A stretch of 64,000 nucleotides of DNA. Origin: Oscillospiraceae bacterium. Its GTDB lineage: Bacteria; Bacillota; Clostridia; Oscillospirales; Oscillospiraceae. Of this stretch, positions 26,516-34,836 are shown in pieces (positions within the stretch are counted from its first letter, which is position 1; each line of letters starts with the position of its first letter). The stretch lies in contig CADBCV010000003.1 in the NCBI GenBank assembly GCA_902793285.1, positions 49,531 through 113,530 on the forward strand. The letters are read 5' to 3'. The translations under genes and the position numbers were made by a program. The notes under the pieces are model-generated. The model saw nothing but the letters and a program-made list of their open reading frames with translations, was not told where the DNA came from and did no database searches.

Positions 26516-26902
26516 TTACTCGATGCGCTTCCCGGTGCGCTGCTGATAATCGTCCAGGGCGGCCTGGATGGCCTCCTCCGCGAGGACGCTGCAGTGCATC
26601 TTATAGGCGGGCAGCCCGTCCAGCGCCTCCGCGACCGCCGCGTTTGTGAGCTTTTTCACCTCGCTGAGCGGCTTGCCCTTGATGAGCTCCGTCGCCATGG
26701 AGCTGGAGGCGATGGCGCTGCCGCAGCCGAAGGTCTCGAATTTTACATCCTGCACGACATCGTCCTCGATCTTGAGATACATCTTCATGATGTCGCCGCA
26801 CTTGGCGTTGCCGACCTCGCCGATGCCGTTAGCGTCCTCAATCACGCCGACGTTGCGGGGATTGCGGAAATGATCCATCACTTTTTCGCTGTATAAAGCC
26901 AT
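26516..26902 (-). CDS. iscU: Fe-S cluster assembly scaffold IscU/NifU-like
   Basis: A 128-residue scaffold on which iron-sulfur clusters are built with sulfur from the adjacent desulfurase. The three conserved cysteines are visible in NAKCGDIMKM, FGCGSAIAS and YKMHCSVLAEEA, and an Asp follows the first cysteine (CGD). ATG 26902 is chosen because GAGGAGG lies about ten bases upstream. It is 13 bases downstream of iscS on the same strand. Confidence 0.92.
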   Translation of the reverse strand: MALYSEKVMDHFRNPRNVGVIEDANGIGEVGNAKCGDIMKMYLKIEDDVVQDVKFETFGCGSAIASSSMATELIKGKPLSEVKKLTNAAVAEALDGLPAYKMHCSVLAEEAIQAALDDYQQRTGKRIE

Positions 26903-26915
26903 GTTGACTGCCTCC

Positions 26916-28100
26916 TCATAAAATAAACTGTTTCTTGCCGGCCATGAGATCCCGCCAGATCGGGGAGAAGCCGCGCAGATATTCCACAACCTCACGTACG
27001 GAGCGGATGATCTCCTCGACCTCCGCCTCTGTGATGTCCTCCCCGATGCTCAGCCGCAGGGAGCCGTGGGCCACATCATGTACCCTGCCGATGGCGAGCA
27101 GCACGTGGCTCGGGTCCAGGGAGCCGGAGGTGCAGGCGCTGCCGGAGGAAGCCTGGATGCCCTTATCGTCGAGAAGGAGCAGCAGGGACTCGCCCTCGAT
27201 GCCCTCAAAGCAGAAGTTCACGTTGCCGGGAAGCCTGCGCACGGCGTCGCCGTTCAGGGCCGAGTGGGGGATCTGCCCGATGCCTTCGATGAGCCTTGAG
27301 CGCATCGCGGTGAGGTGGGCGGCGTTCTGCGCCATGTGGGAATGGGCCTCCGTCAGCGCCGTTGCCATCGCCGCGATGCCGGGCACGTTCTCGGTCCCGG
27401 CGCGCTTGCCGCGCTCCTGCGCCCCGCCCTCAATGAGATTCTGGAGCACAACGCCCCGTCTCGCGTAGAGGAAGCCGACGCCCTTCGGCCCGTGGAACTT
27501 GTGGGCCGAGGCGGAGAGCAGGTCGATGTTGTCCGCTGCAACATTCACCGGGACGTGCCCGACAGCCTGCACCGCGTCCGTATGGAAGAGGACGCCCTTC
27601 GCACGGCAGATGGCCCCGAGCTCCCGGATGGGCTGGACGGTGCCGATCTCATTGTTGGCAAACATGATCGAAACGAGACAGGTATCGTCCCGGATCGCGG
27701 CCGCAAGCTCCTCCGGGCGGATGAGGCCGTCCTCGTGCACGTCGAGAAGCGTGATGTCAAAGCCCTCCTTCTCGAGCTTTTTCAGCGTGTGCAGGACGGC
27801 GTGGTGTTCAAAGGCGGAGGAGATGATGTGCGTTTTCCCCGTCTTGCGCCCGAGCGCGGCGGCAGAGAGGATCGCCTGGTTGTCCGCCTCACTGCCGCCG
27901 GAGGTGAAGAGGATCTCCCGCGGCGCGGCGCCGATCACCCGGGCCACATCCTCCCGCGCCTGCTCCAGGATCTCCTTGGCCCGCTGGCCATGGACGTACA
28001 GGCTGGAGGGATTGCCCCAATCATTTTGGGCTGTGTCTATCATGGTTTGAATCGCCGCGGCGCTCATCTTTGTGGTGGCGGCGTTATCAGCATAGATCAT
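26916..28100 (-). CDS. iscS: Cysteine desulfurase (NifS/IscS)
   Basis: A 394-residue PLP enzyme that releases sulfur from L-cysteine for Fe-S cluster and thio-modification pathways. The N-terminus MIYADNAATTKM is typical. The PLP lysine lies in SASAHKFHGPKG, and the catalytic cysteine loop SSGSACTSGSLDPSHVL is near residue 325. AAAGGAG lies upstream of the ATG. It forms an operon with iscU. No IscR-type regulator gene is adjacent. Confidence 0.93.
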   Translation of the reverse strand: MIYADNAATTKMSAAAIQTMIDTAQNDWGNPSSLYVHGQRAKEILEQAREDVARVIGAAPREILFTSGGSEADNQAILSAAALGRKTGKTHIISSAFEHHAVLHTLKKLEKEGFDITLLDVHEDGLIRPEELAAAIRDDTCLVSIMFANNEIGTVQPIRELGAICRAKGVLFHTDAVQAVGHVPVNVAADNIDLLSASAHKFHGPKGVGFLYARRGVVLQNLIEGGAQERGKRAGTENVPGIAAMATALTEAHSHMAQNAAHLTAMRSRLIEGIGQIPHSALNGDAVRRLPGNVNFCFEGIEGESLLLLLDDKGIQASSGSACTSGSLDPSHVLLAIGRVHDVAHGSLRLSIGEDITEAEVEEIIRSVREVVEYLRGFSPIWRDLMAGKKQFIL

Positions 28101-28129
28101 GTGGTGTTCTCCTTTCCCGATATGACCGT

Positions 28130-28158
28130 ATTATAAAACTATAAACATGGTAAGTCAA
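28130..28158 (-). promoter_or_regulatory. Promoter of iscS-iscU
   Basis: On the minus strand TTGACT (28153-28158) and consensus TATAAT (28130-28135) have a 17-base spacer. The transcript would start about 20-25 bases before the iscS ATG. Confidence 0.75.
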
Positions 28159-28195
28159 TAGGGCAATAAACGTCACGCAGGAGGAGTGTACATCG

Positions 28196-28224
28196 TTGCA
28201 ATCCCCGGATGCAGGTGGTATGAT
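28196..28224 (+). promoter_or_regulatory. Promoter of the ArsC-like gene
   Basis: TTGCAA (28196-28201) and TATGAT (28219-28224) have a 17-base spacer, about 45 bases upstream of the start at 28276. Confidence 0.55.
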
Positions 28225-28275
28225 AGGAAAAAAGCGCAGCGCTGCCGTTGTACTTCGCAGCAGAGGAGGCTGACA

Positions 28276-28608
28276 ATGAATATTCAGATCTTCGGCAAGT
28301 CCAAGTGTTTTGACACCAAGAAGGCCGAGCGCTGGTTTAAAGAGCGCCGGATCAAATATCAGTATATCGACATCCTGAAATACGGCATGAGCAGGGGAGA
28401 GCTCTCGAGCGTCAAAAACGCCGTGGGGCTGGACGCGATGGTCGACCCAAAGGATCAGGACTACGCCCTCTTTCAGTATCTCGCCACAACGGAGGCAAAG
28501 ATGGAAAAGCTCTTTGACGTTCCGGAGATGCTCAAAACGCCCATCGTCCGAAACGGGAAGCAGGCCACCGTCGGTTTCTGCCCGGAGGTTTGGAAAGACT
28601 GGCAATAA
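28276..28608 (+). CDS. ArsC/Spx-family thioredoxin-fold protein
   Basis: A 110-residue protein of the arsenate reductase-like family. The N-terminal motif FGKSKCFDTKKAERWF has a single cysteine where Spx has CxxC. The C-terminal TPIVRNGKQATVGF matches the cis-Pro region of ArsC/YffB proteins. AGAGGAGG lies upstream. No arsenic-resistance genes are nearby, so a general thiol-redox role is more likely than arsenate detoxification. It is a single-gene transcript with its own promoter and terminator. Confidence 0.85.
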   Translation: MNIQIFGKSKCFDTKKAERWFKERRIKYQYIDILKYGMSRGELSSVKNAVGLDAMVDPKDQDYALFQYLATTEAKMEKLFDVPEMLKTPIVRNGKQATVGFCPEVWKDWQ

Positions 28609-28636
28609 AAAAGACGCTCTGACGAGCGTCTTTTTT
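28607..28636. terminator. Bidirectional terminator between the ArsC-like gene and secG
   Basis: A-run, GACGCTC stem, four-base loop, GAGCGTC, T-run: the 13-bp symmetric structure (28607-28619 with 28624-28636) gives a U-tract on both strands. It serves the two convergent genes. Confidence 0.93.
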
Positions 28637-28647
28637 ATGCTTCAAAA

Positions 28648-28884
28648 TCAGATCAGGTTCAGGATCAGGGTGAGCAGAACAAAAGCCAGCGCGAACCATT
28701 TGGTGGCCTTTGCGAGCTTGGCGTCCAGCGTCTTGGCCTTGCCCTTGGAGAGGAAGGTCTCCGCACCGCCGGAGATGGAGCCGGAGAGACCCGCGCTCTT
28801 CCCGCTCTGCATGAGCACGATCACGGTCACAGCGAGACCGGAGAGAACCTGAAGAATGGTGAAGACGATGGTGAGAGCAGACAT
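28648..28884 (-). CDS. secG: Preprotein translocase subunit SecG
   Basis: A 78-residue protein with two hydrophobic segments (about 2-24 and 56-76). The loop between them, VLMQSGKSAGLSGSISGG, is the SecG hallmark. It is the accessory subunit of the SecYEG channel. ATG 28884 is chosen because AAAGGA lies about nine bases upstream; the TTG at 28893 directly abuts that site. SecG genes often sit next to rnr/smpB, which are not here. Confidence 0.92.
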   Translation of the reverse strand: MSALTIVFTILQVLSGLAVTVIVLMQSGKSAGLSGSISGGAETFLSKGKAKTLDAKLAKATKWFALAFVLLTLILNLI

Positions 28885-28927
28885 GTATTTCAATCCTTTC
28901 GAATCTATATTACTAAACAGCTTTTAA

Positions 28928-28956
28928 AGTATAGCATAGCGGGCAAAACATTTCAA
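28928..28956 (-). promoter_or_regulatory. Promoter of secG
   Basis: On the minus strand TTGAAA (28951-28956) and TATACT (28928-28933) have a 17-base spacer, about 45 bases before the secG ATG. Confidence 0.7.
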
Positions 28957-29006
28957 GTCTTTTTTTCTTTTTCATCCAATATTTTGCGTGGATCGCCGGG
29001 AATCAT

Positions 29007-29501
29007 TCAAAGATATGGCGTCAGCTTCTCCCTCCATGCCTCTGTCAGCCGGTCAAGCGACCAGGCGGCGTTCGCGGGACTGGTAGAGGGGAGGCAGACG
29101 GCTTGCCGCTTGACAGAAGGCTCAATATAACGCGCGTACATCTCACACGACTTTCTGCCGTTGCAGAAGATCTGGCGGATCTCCGCCGTGTCCAGAATGG
29201 GGCTCAGATCGTTCGGGACGACGTTTTCGATGCTCGCGTCCGCGGAGCCCTCAATGTCGCAGCGGGCGATGGAATCCCAGAGGGCGATCCCGCGGGAGAG
29301 GAGCATGTCCCGCTTCTCCGGGATATCCGCCGGTACGGGGCTCCCCAGCACGCTCGCCAGAACCTTCCAGAAGCGGTTTTGCGGGTGCCCGTAGAAAAAG
29401 CGCTGCTCCCGCGATTTGACCGAGGGGAAGGAGCCGAGGATCAGAATTCTGGATCTCTCGTCATAAAGCGGCGGAAACGGGTGGATGATGGTTTTCTTCA
29501 T
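29007..29501 (-). CDS. Hypoxanthine-DNA glycosylase (DNA-deoxyinosine glycosylase, UDG family 6-like)
   Basis: A 164-residue member of the uracil-DNA glycosylase superfamily. It starts with PFPPLYDERSRILILGSFPS, then FFYGHPQNRFWKVLA, and ends with the LPSTSPANAAWSL loop. These are the motifs of the deoxyinosine-removing HDG group, including the asparagine of GHPQNRFW. It removes deaminated adenine, or possibly uracil, from DNA. GGGAGG precedes the ATG. It is a single gene with its own promoter. Confidence 0.87.
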   Translation of the reverse strand: MKKTIIHPFPPLYDERSRILILGSFPSVKSREQRFFYGHPQNRFWKVLASVLGSPVPADIPEKRDMLLSRGIALWDSIARCDIEGSADASIENVVPNDLSPILDTAEIRQIFCNGRKSCEMYARYIEPSVKRQAVCLPSTSPANAAWSLDRLTEAWREKLTPYL

Positions 29502-29543
29502 AGCGCCTCCCGATAGTTTGGTCGGTTTTCTTATTCCGAGACA

Positions 29544-29572
29544 AGTATACCTGCGTTTTTCCCTCTTTGCAA
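29544..29572 (-). promoter_or_regulatory. Promoter of the hypoxanthine-DNA glycosylase gene
   Basis: On the minus strand TTGCAA (29567-29572) and TATACT (29544-29549) have a 17-base spacer, about 45 bases upstream of the ATG. Confidence 0.6.
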
Positions 29573-29616
29573 GCGTGAAAAGTCAGCAAAAGAGGCAGCC
29601 ACAATTTGCCGTCAGA

Positions 29617-29645
29617 TTGACAAGAACTTCAAAAAGCGGTAAGAT
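29617..29645 (+). promoter_or_regulatory. Promoter of the initiating sugar transferase gene
   Basis: A consensus TTGACA (29617-29622) and TAAGAT (29640-29645) have a 17-base spacer, about 63 bases before the gene start. It opens the plus-strand part of the polysaccharide locus. Confidence 0.7.
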
Positions 29646-29708
29646 TAAGCTGCCGGAGAAAGGGTGCTGTGATCCGGCGGAACGATCAAAACAAGGCGGG
29701 AATGAATC

Positions 29709-31202
29709 ATGTATAAAATGGCATGGCGCGGCTGGATAAAGCATCTTGACTTTATCCTGCTGGATCTGCTGTCGCTGCTCATTACCTTAAATATCATGTT
29801 CCTTGTGAGTCGGAGGCTTGGCCGCCCCTTTCTGGGCGCCAATCCCCTGGGTTTTGTTACCATGGTCCTTCTCATCGACCTTGTGATCATCCTGGCCTTT
29901 GACAGCTTTGATACCGTTGTGACGCGCGGCTATTATGTGGAGTTTATCAGCACCCTGCGGCACGATCTGCTCCTGCTCGCGTTCTCGGTGCTCGCGGTGC
30001 TGATCCGCGCGGAGCATCTCGTGTATGCAAAGCTCCTTATCGCCATGGCCTTTGTCATTTACTTCGGCCTCTCCTACGGTACGCGCGTGATCTGGAAGGA
30101 GATCCTGCACCATCATTTTCTGTCGCGGGAGACGCAGCGCCCCATCCTCATCGTGACGGACTCATCCCACGCCGGGGAGATCCTGGAGCGGATGAGGACG
30201 TTCTCCTTCATCCGCTATAAGGTGATCGGCCTTGTGCTGGTCGACCGGGACGCGAAGGGAGAGGAGCTTGACGGGGTGCCGGTCACGGCAAATCTGAGCG
30301 ACGCCGCGGAATATCTCTGCCGCGAGTGGGTGGATGAGGTGCTGTTTTTCTGCACCACGCTTGACGCGCGGACGCAGGAGCTGCTTCTGCAGTGCCGGGA
30401 GATGGCGCTCACGATCCACGTCTATGTCGCCATCCAGGGCATCGACAGCAGAAAGCAGACCATCGGCAATATCGCGGGGTATGAGGTTCTGACCGCGAAT
30501 GTGAACCTCATGGACCCGAAGGACGCCTTCTTAAAGCGCAGCTTTGACATCGTGGCCGGTGCGGTTGGGAGCGTCTTTGCGCTCATCCTGCTCGCAATCC
30601 TCGGGCCGTTTCTCTATGCGGCCTCGCCCGGGCCCCTGATCTTCTGCCAGGAGCGGATCGGGGAAAACGGGCACAAATTCAAAATGTACAAAATCCGCTC
30701 CATGTATCTCGACGCGGAGGAGCGAAAAGCGGCTCTCCGGGCGGAGAGCACCCACGGGGACGGGATGATGTTCAAAATGGACTTCGATCCCCGCGTGATC
30801 GGCAACCGCATCCTGCCGGACGGGACAAGGAAAAAGGGCATCGGCGACTTTATCCGTGCGACCAGCCTGGATGAGTTCCCGCAGTTTTTCAATGTCCTCA
30901 AGGGGGATATGAGCATTGTCGGCACCCGCCCCCCGACGCCGGACGAGTGGGAGCAATACCAGTTTCACCACCGGGCGCGCATGTCCGTCAAGCCTGGGAT
31001 GACGGGTCTCTGGCAGATCAGGCCGGATAAGGATTATATGTCCTTTGACGATGTGGTCAAACTCGATACGGAGTACATCTCAAGATGGGGCATCGGTCTC
31101 GATCTCCGGATCGTGCTCAAGACCGCGGGAAAAATTCTCCGCGGGATGCTTCCAAAACATAAGAAAGCGGCGGAGGAGAGCAAGGCCGGCGCCGCGCGCT
31201 GA
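29709..31202 (+). CDS. Polyprenyl glycosylphosphotransferase (WbaP/CpsE-type initiating sugar transferase)
   Basis: A 497-residue membrane enzyme that starts a polysaccharide repeat unit by moving a sugar-1-phosphate from a nucleotide sugar to undecaprenyl phosphate. Four hydrophobic segments (about 13-125) precede a CoA-binding-like domain. The catalytic bacterial sugar transferase domain begins at about 275 with KRSFDIVAGAVGS and a membrane re-entrant helix, followed by FCQERIGENGHKFKMYKIRSMY, TSLDEFPQFFNVLKGDMSIVGTRPP and the C-terminal KPGMTGLWQ. The first sugar cannot be predicted. It faces the rest of the locus and is 20 kb from the operon promoter. Confidence 0.92.
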   Translation: MYKMAWRGWIKHLDFILLDLLSLLITLNIMFLVSRRLGRPFLGANPLGFVTMVLLIDLVIILAFDSFDTVVTRGYYVEFISTLRHDLLLLAFSVLAVLIRAEHLVYAKLLIAMAFVIYFGLSYGTRVIWKEILHHHFLSRETQRPILIVTDSSHAGEILERMRTFSFIRYKVIGLVLVDRDAKGEELDGVPVTANLSDAAEYLCREWVDEVLFFCTTLDARTQELLLQCREMALTIHVYVAIQGIDSRKQTIGNIAGYEVLTANVNLMDPKDAFLKRSFDIVAGAVGSVFALILLAILGPFLYAASPGPLIFCQERIGENGHKFKMYKIRSMYLDAEERKAALRAESTHGDGMMFKMDFDPRVIGNRILPDGTRKKGIGDFIRATSLDEFPQFFNVLKGDMSIVGTRPPTPDEWEQYQFHHRARMSVKPGMTGLWQIRPDKDYMSFDDVVKLDTEYISRWGIGLDLRIVLKTAGKILRGMLPKHKKAAEESKAGAAR

Positions 31203-31214
31203 AAGGAGAAACGG

Positions 31215-32207
31215 ATGGAAACCATCAAACTCGGCACAATCGGCTCCGGCATGATCGCCCGCGCCATCCTGGAGAGCGCCGCTCTGACCGAGGGGATCGC
31301 GCTCGAGGCAGTCTATTCCCGCAGCGAAGAAAAGGGCAAGGCGCTTGCCCGGGAGTTCGGCTGCGAGAAGCGCTATACCGACCTCGACGTCTTTCTCCGC
31401 GACGGGGAGATCAACACGGTCTATATCGCCTCCCCGAATCTCCTGCACTATCCCCAGGCGAAGGCGGCGCTCCTCGCGGGGAAAAACGTCATCTGCGAAA
31501 AGCCCTTTGTCACGCGCCTTGCCGAGGCCGGAGAGCTCAGAACCCTTGCCGCCGCGCGGGGGCTCTATCTCATCGAGGCCGCGCCGACCGCGTACCTGCC
31601 GAACTATGCGATCCTGCGGCGGGAGCTTAAGAAGATAGGCCGGGTCCGCCTTGTCCTCTCCAACTACAGCCAGTACTCCTCCCGCTATGATCTGCTCCTC
31701 AAAGGGGAGAAGCCGAATGTCTTCAACCCCGCCTTTGCCGGGGGCGCGCTCATGGACATTAACTTTTATAATATCCTTTTGAACGTGCTCCTCTTCGGAA
31801 GCCCGAAAACCGCTTCCTATCACGCGAACCGCTTCGGGGACCTGGCCGACACCTCCGGCGTCGCAATCCTCGATTACGGAGACTTCGTGTCCACGAACGC
31901 CGGGGCCAAGGACACCTGGGGCGTAAACTTTTTCCAGATCGAAGGGGAGGAGGGCTTCCTCTACATCGAGGACGGCTCGAACGGTTTGAAGTCTGTCCGC
32001 ATCGTGACAAGGGAGACGGACGAGACCTACAACGACCAGCCGGACCCAAACCGATGGCACTACGAGGTGCGTGAGCTCACACGCCGCCTTCTCGCGGAGG
32101 ACAGACCCTTCTTTGAGGCGCGGCTTGACACCACGCTCGAGACCGTCGCGCTCATGGAAAAGCTCCGCCTCACAGCGGGCCTCCGCTTCCCGCGCGATGA
32201 AGAATAA
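31215..32207 (+). CDS. Gfo/Idh/MocA-family sugar oxidoreductase
   Basis: A 330-residue NAD(P)-dependent dehydrogenase. The N-terminal Rossmann motif IGSGMIARAIL is at about 9-19, and the EKP motif (VICEKPFVTRLAEA) with its lysine is near residue 97. The C-terminal part is the alpha/beta Gfo/Idh/MocA substrate domain. It is co-directional with, and 12 bases after, the initiating transferase. It could oxidise or reduce a sugar or cyclitol used for the polysaccharide; the precise substrate is unknown. Confidence 0.85.
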   Translation: METIKLGTIGSGMIARAILESAALTEGIALEAVYSRSEEKGKALAREFGCEKRYTDLDVFLRDGEINTVYIASPNLLHYPQAKAALLAGKNVICEKPFVTRLAEAGELRTLAAARGLYLIEAAPTAYLPNYAILRRELKKIGRVRLVLSNYSQYSSRYDLLLKGEKPNVFNPAFAGGALMDINFYNILLNVLLFGSPKTASYHANRFGDLADTSGVAILDYGDFVSTNAGAKDTWGVNFFQIEGEEGFLYIEDGSNGLKSVRIVTRETDETYNDQPDPNRWHYEVRELTRRLLAEDRPFFEARLDTTLETVALMEKLRLTAGLRFPRDEE

Positions 32208-32214
32208 CAAAAAC

Positions 32215-32256
32215 ATCCCTGATCGGGCTTTCGTTTCCGAATGCTCAATCAGGGAT
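32215..32256. terminator. Possible terminator between convergent polysaccharide genes
   Basis: ATCCCTGAT (32215-32223) is complementary to ATCAGGGAT (32248-32256), with a 24-base loop. The following AATTCTTT is only weakly T-rich. It lies in the gap between two convergent genes, so a terminator is expected here. Confidence 0.45.
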
Positions 32257-32262
32257 AATTCT

Positions 32263-33081
32263 TTACTTCTTCAGCACATAGGCGTGCCAGAGGAAGCGGG
32301 GGATATTGTAGAGATAGCGCTTATACAGGCGCTTCGGTTCCTGGCAGATTCGGTACAGCCATTCGAGATCGTGCGCCTGCATCCATTTCGGCGCGCGCCG
32401 GATGTTGCCCGCAAAGTAGTCAAACCCGGCCCCCACGCTGATGAGAAGCCCCTCCAGGATGCCCTGGTGGTCGGCCGTGAAGTAGCAGCCCTTCGGCGCG
32501 CCGAGACAGAACCACACAAAGTCCGGGTGCGTGGCGTTGATCTGCCGGACGACCTCGCGGTCCTCCTCCTCCGTCAGGTTCCGGTAGCGGGAGGGGCACA
32601 TGCCAGCGATCTGCAGGCGCGGGTAGTCCTTCTCCAAACGCGCGCGCATCTGATCCAGGACCTCCTGCCGGTTGCCGTAGAAGTAGTGGCGAAAGCCCCT
32701 CTCCTCGGAGACCCTGAAAAGCGCCAGCATAAGATCGGGCCCTGTGATGCGCTGCATGTCGCCGAAGCCGTGCAGCTTCCCAAAGGTGACGAGGGGGCCG
32801 CCGTCCGGGATGTTGATGACGCTGCCGTTCATGCAGCGCAGAAAGCGCTCGTCCTGACAGGCCATGACGATCTCATTCGTCGCGCTGACCATGAGATAGT
32901 CGCCGGAGAGCTCCCGCACATGCTGAGACAGGAAGGCGACGAGCTCCCGCATACTGCTCACCAGAATATCGCAGCCCGCGATGCGGCAGGTCTTGAGACC
33001 CGACACATCCGTCTTTCGTACAACGCCCGGCCGGTAGACCGGGCGTTCTTTTTTGTCCATGTCCTTCCCAGCGCTCATCAT
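32263..33081 (-). CDS. WecG/TagA/CpsF-family glycosyltransferase (GT26)
   Basis: A 272-residue GT26 enzyme. Typical motifs are present: INIPDGGPLVTFGK near 90-103, HYFYGNRQEV, FVWFCLGAPKG near 190, and the C-terminal VGAGFDYFAGNIRRAPKWM followed by GLEWLYR-like DLEWLYRICQEP. This family adds N-acetylmannosamine or a related acidic sugar to a lipid-linked acceptor. It is the last gene of the minus-strand operon and overlaps the upstream stop by four bases. It probably adds an early sugar after the initiating transferase. Confidence 0.9.
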   Translation of the reverse strand: MMSAGKDMDKKERPVYRPGVVRKTDVSGLKTCRIAGCDILVSSMRELVAFLSQHVRELSGDYLMVSATNEIVMACQDERFLRCMNGSVINIPDGGPLVTFGKLHGFGDMQRITGPDLMLALFRVSEERGFRHYFYGNRQEVLDQMRARLEKDYPRLQIAGMCPSRYRNLTEEEDREVVRQINATHPDFVWFCLGAPKGCYFTADHQGILEGLLISVGAGFDYFAGNIRRAPKWMQAHDLEWLYRICQEPKRLYKRYLYNIPRFLWHAYVLKK

Positions 33082-33881
33082 AGTCCGCAGAGCTCTTTCA
33101 TCAGCCCGTACACGTAGTCGACAATGGCGAGCACCTTGTCCGGGTCCTCCTGGTTTCGCATCTCGATGGAGACGCAGCGCGCATAGCCGCCGTCTTTGAG
33201 TGCCCGCAGGAAGGCCCGGTGCTCCTCCCGCCGTTCGATCCCGGCAAGCCCGTCCTCGCTGATATGGACATGGTTCACCCAGGGAATGTAGCGCGCGATG
33301 TCCGACACATCCTCCCCGTTTGTGAGCATGGTGCCGAAGTCCAGATTCATGCGCAGCCCCTTTGAATCGACCATCCGCACAAAATCATAGACATCCTCGG
33401 TGCGGTTCAGAAAATTGGTGCCGTAGGAGACGGGGACGGCCTCAAGCGCGATGGCGGCGCCGTGCTCTGCCGCAAAGTCGCCGATGGTTCGGAAGAAATC
33501 GGCCGCGTCGCCGCGGGTTTTCCCCTCGGGAATGATGCGGTTTTTCGGACTGCCGAACACCAGATTCGGACAGCCGACCGCCTCGGCAAAGAGAATGGCC
33601 TCCTTTGTGTAGTCGATGAGGGCCGCGGCCTCCTCGGGCGAACCGAAGATCCGCTCACTCCGGCGGTACCAGATCGACTGCATGGAGCAGATCGGCATCC
33701 CGGTCTCCCTGAGAAGCTCCTTTGCAAAGGCCGCGGCCTCGGGCAGTCTCTTGTAGGGCGTCTCCGGCAGGATACGGGTCGGGGCAATCTCAAGGGCCTG
33801 GCATCCGTGCTCCGGCAGGGCACGCAGTACGCGCCTGTCCTCCTCGGCGGACCAGGCAATATTGGAAATCGCAAAACGCAT
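33078..33881 (-). CDS. Sugar phosphate isomerase/epimerase (xylose isomerase-like TIM barrel)
   Basis: A 267-residue protein of the AP-endonuclease-2/xylose isomerase-like barrel family. Candidate metal ligands are in IALEAVPVSYG (Glu), MNLDFGTML (Asp), NHVHISEDG (His) and CVSIEMRN (Glu), in the usual order. GGAGGAG precedes the ATG. It sits between a predicted epimerase and a GT26 gene and is probably involved in making an unusual sugar. The reaction is unknown. Confidence 0.8.
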   Translation of the reverse strand: MRFAISNIAWSAEEDRRVLRALPEHGCQALEIAPTRILPETPYKRLPEAAAFAKELLRETGMPICSMQSIWYRRSERIFGSPEEAAALIDYTKEAILFAEAVGCPNLVFGSPKNRIIPEGKTRGDAADFFRTIGDFAAEHGAAIALEAVPVSYGTNFLNRTEDVYDFVRMVDSKGLRMNLDFGTMLTNGEDVSDIARYIPWVNHVHISEDGLAGIERREEHRAFLRALKDGGYARCVSIEMRNQEDPDKVLAIVDYVYGLMKELCGL

Positions 33882-33905
33882 CGTCAGACTCCTCCAACTT
33901 TTTAC

Positions 33906-34826
33906 TCAGTTGCTTGTGAGAATAAATTCCTTCAGATCCGGCAGGACCGTCTTCTTGTCCAGCATATAGGGGATGTCGCTCTGGAAGAGCGCGGCATACT
34001 TTGTGCGGATGTCGTAGATCGCAGGGGCCTTACCCAGTTCATTGACGAAGGGCTTGCCCGTGACATACTCGTAGACCTCCCCGGCGGTCGCGGGTTCCGT
34101 CACGATGTTGACGAGCTTTAAGCCCGCCGCGCGTATCGTCTGGATGTCGCCCCATAGCCGGGAGAGAGGGTAGAACTGAAACTGGCTGCGGCTGTCTGTA
34201 AACTGCAGGGCGGAGAAGCCCACGCGCTCAAAATATGCCTTCAAAGCCAGGCGCTCCTCCTCGGTATCATAGCGGCACTGATAAAAGCCGTTGCCCTGGT
34301 TTACATAAAAAGAGATAATAAAGGGATCGATCGCGGTGAGCTCGGCAAACTTTTTCTCCGTCAGCATGAAGGGGATGCGCTTGATGAAATCGTAGACAAA
34401 ATTTTTCTTGATGCCGACGCCGTAGAGGGCGGGCAGGCGGACGATAGTGGCCTCGGGATACGCCTCGCGCACCCACTGCTCGAGATAGTAGCGGTTGAGC
34501 CCGTAGGCGTGCAAGTCCTCGGTGTCCACGGGGGTGTCCTCATTCACGCCGACGGGGACCTTGTACACATCGGAGGTGGAAATCAGAACAAGCTCCCGGG
34601 GGTCGATTTTGCGGATGTTGTCAAAGGCCTCCCGGATGCGCGCGAGATCCTTTTCCGGCTCCTTGTTCGCAAGATATTTTTCAGCCCGGAGTCCCGCGTA
34701 GACCAGAAGGTCGGGCCGGGTGCCGTATGCGTCCTGAATATTTTTGGAGTTATAGCGCGCGTCAAAATCCGCCTTGCGGTCGATGTTCCCGCCGACAAAG
34801 CCGGTATACCCTACAAGTGCTTTCAT
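33906..34826 (-). CDS. NAD-dependent epimerase/dehydratase-like (extended SDR) protein
   Basis: A 306-residue Rossmann-fold protein starting MKALVGYTGFVGGNID with the GxxGxxG motif. A TSDVY motif and a catalytic-type Tyr in HAYGLNRYYLE are seen. The usual YxxxK lysine is replaced by Arg (YGLNR), so activity or placement is atypical. ATG 34826 is chosen since GAGGAGG lies five bases upstream. Its ribosome site overlaps the stop of the preceding oxidoreductase. It probably acts on a nucleotide sugar, but the substrate is not recognised. Confidence 0.75.
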   Translation of the reverse strand: MKALVGYTGFVGGNIDRKADFDARYNSKNIQDAYGTRPDLLVYAGLRAEKYLANKEPEKDLARIREAFDNIRKIDPRELVLISTSDVYKVPVGVNEDTPVDTEDLHAYGLNRYYLEQWVREAYPEATIVRLPALYGVGIKKNFVYDFIKRIPFMLTEKKFAELTAIDPFIISFYVNQGNGFYQCRYDTEEERLALKAYFERVGFSALQFTDSRSQFQFYPLSRLWGDIQTIRAAGLKLVNIVTEPATAGEVYEYVTGKPFVNELGKAPAIYDIRTKYAALFQSDIPYMLDKKTVLPDLKEFILTSN

Positions 34827-34836
34827 CCTGTCCTCC

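Noticed and set aside
28276-28608. Arsenate reductase as part of an arsenic-resistance operon
   Set aside because: No arsB, arsR or acr3 gene is near, and only one cysteine is present. The gene has its own promoter and terminator.
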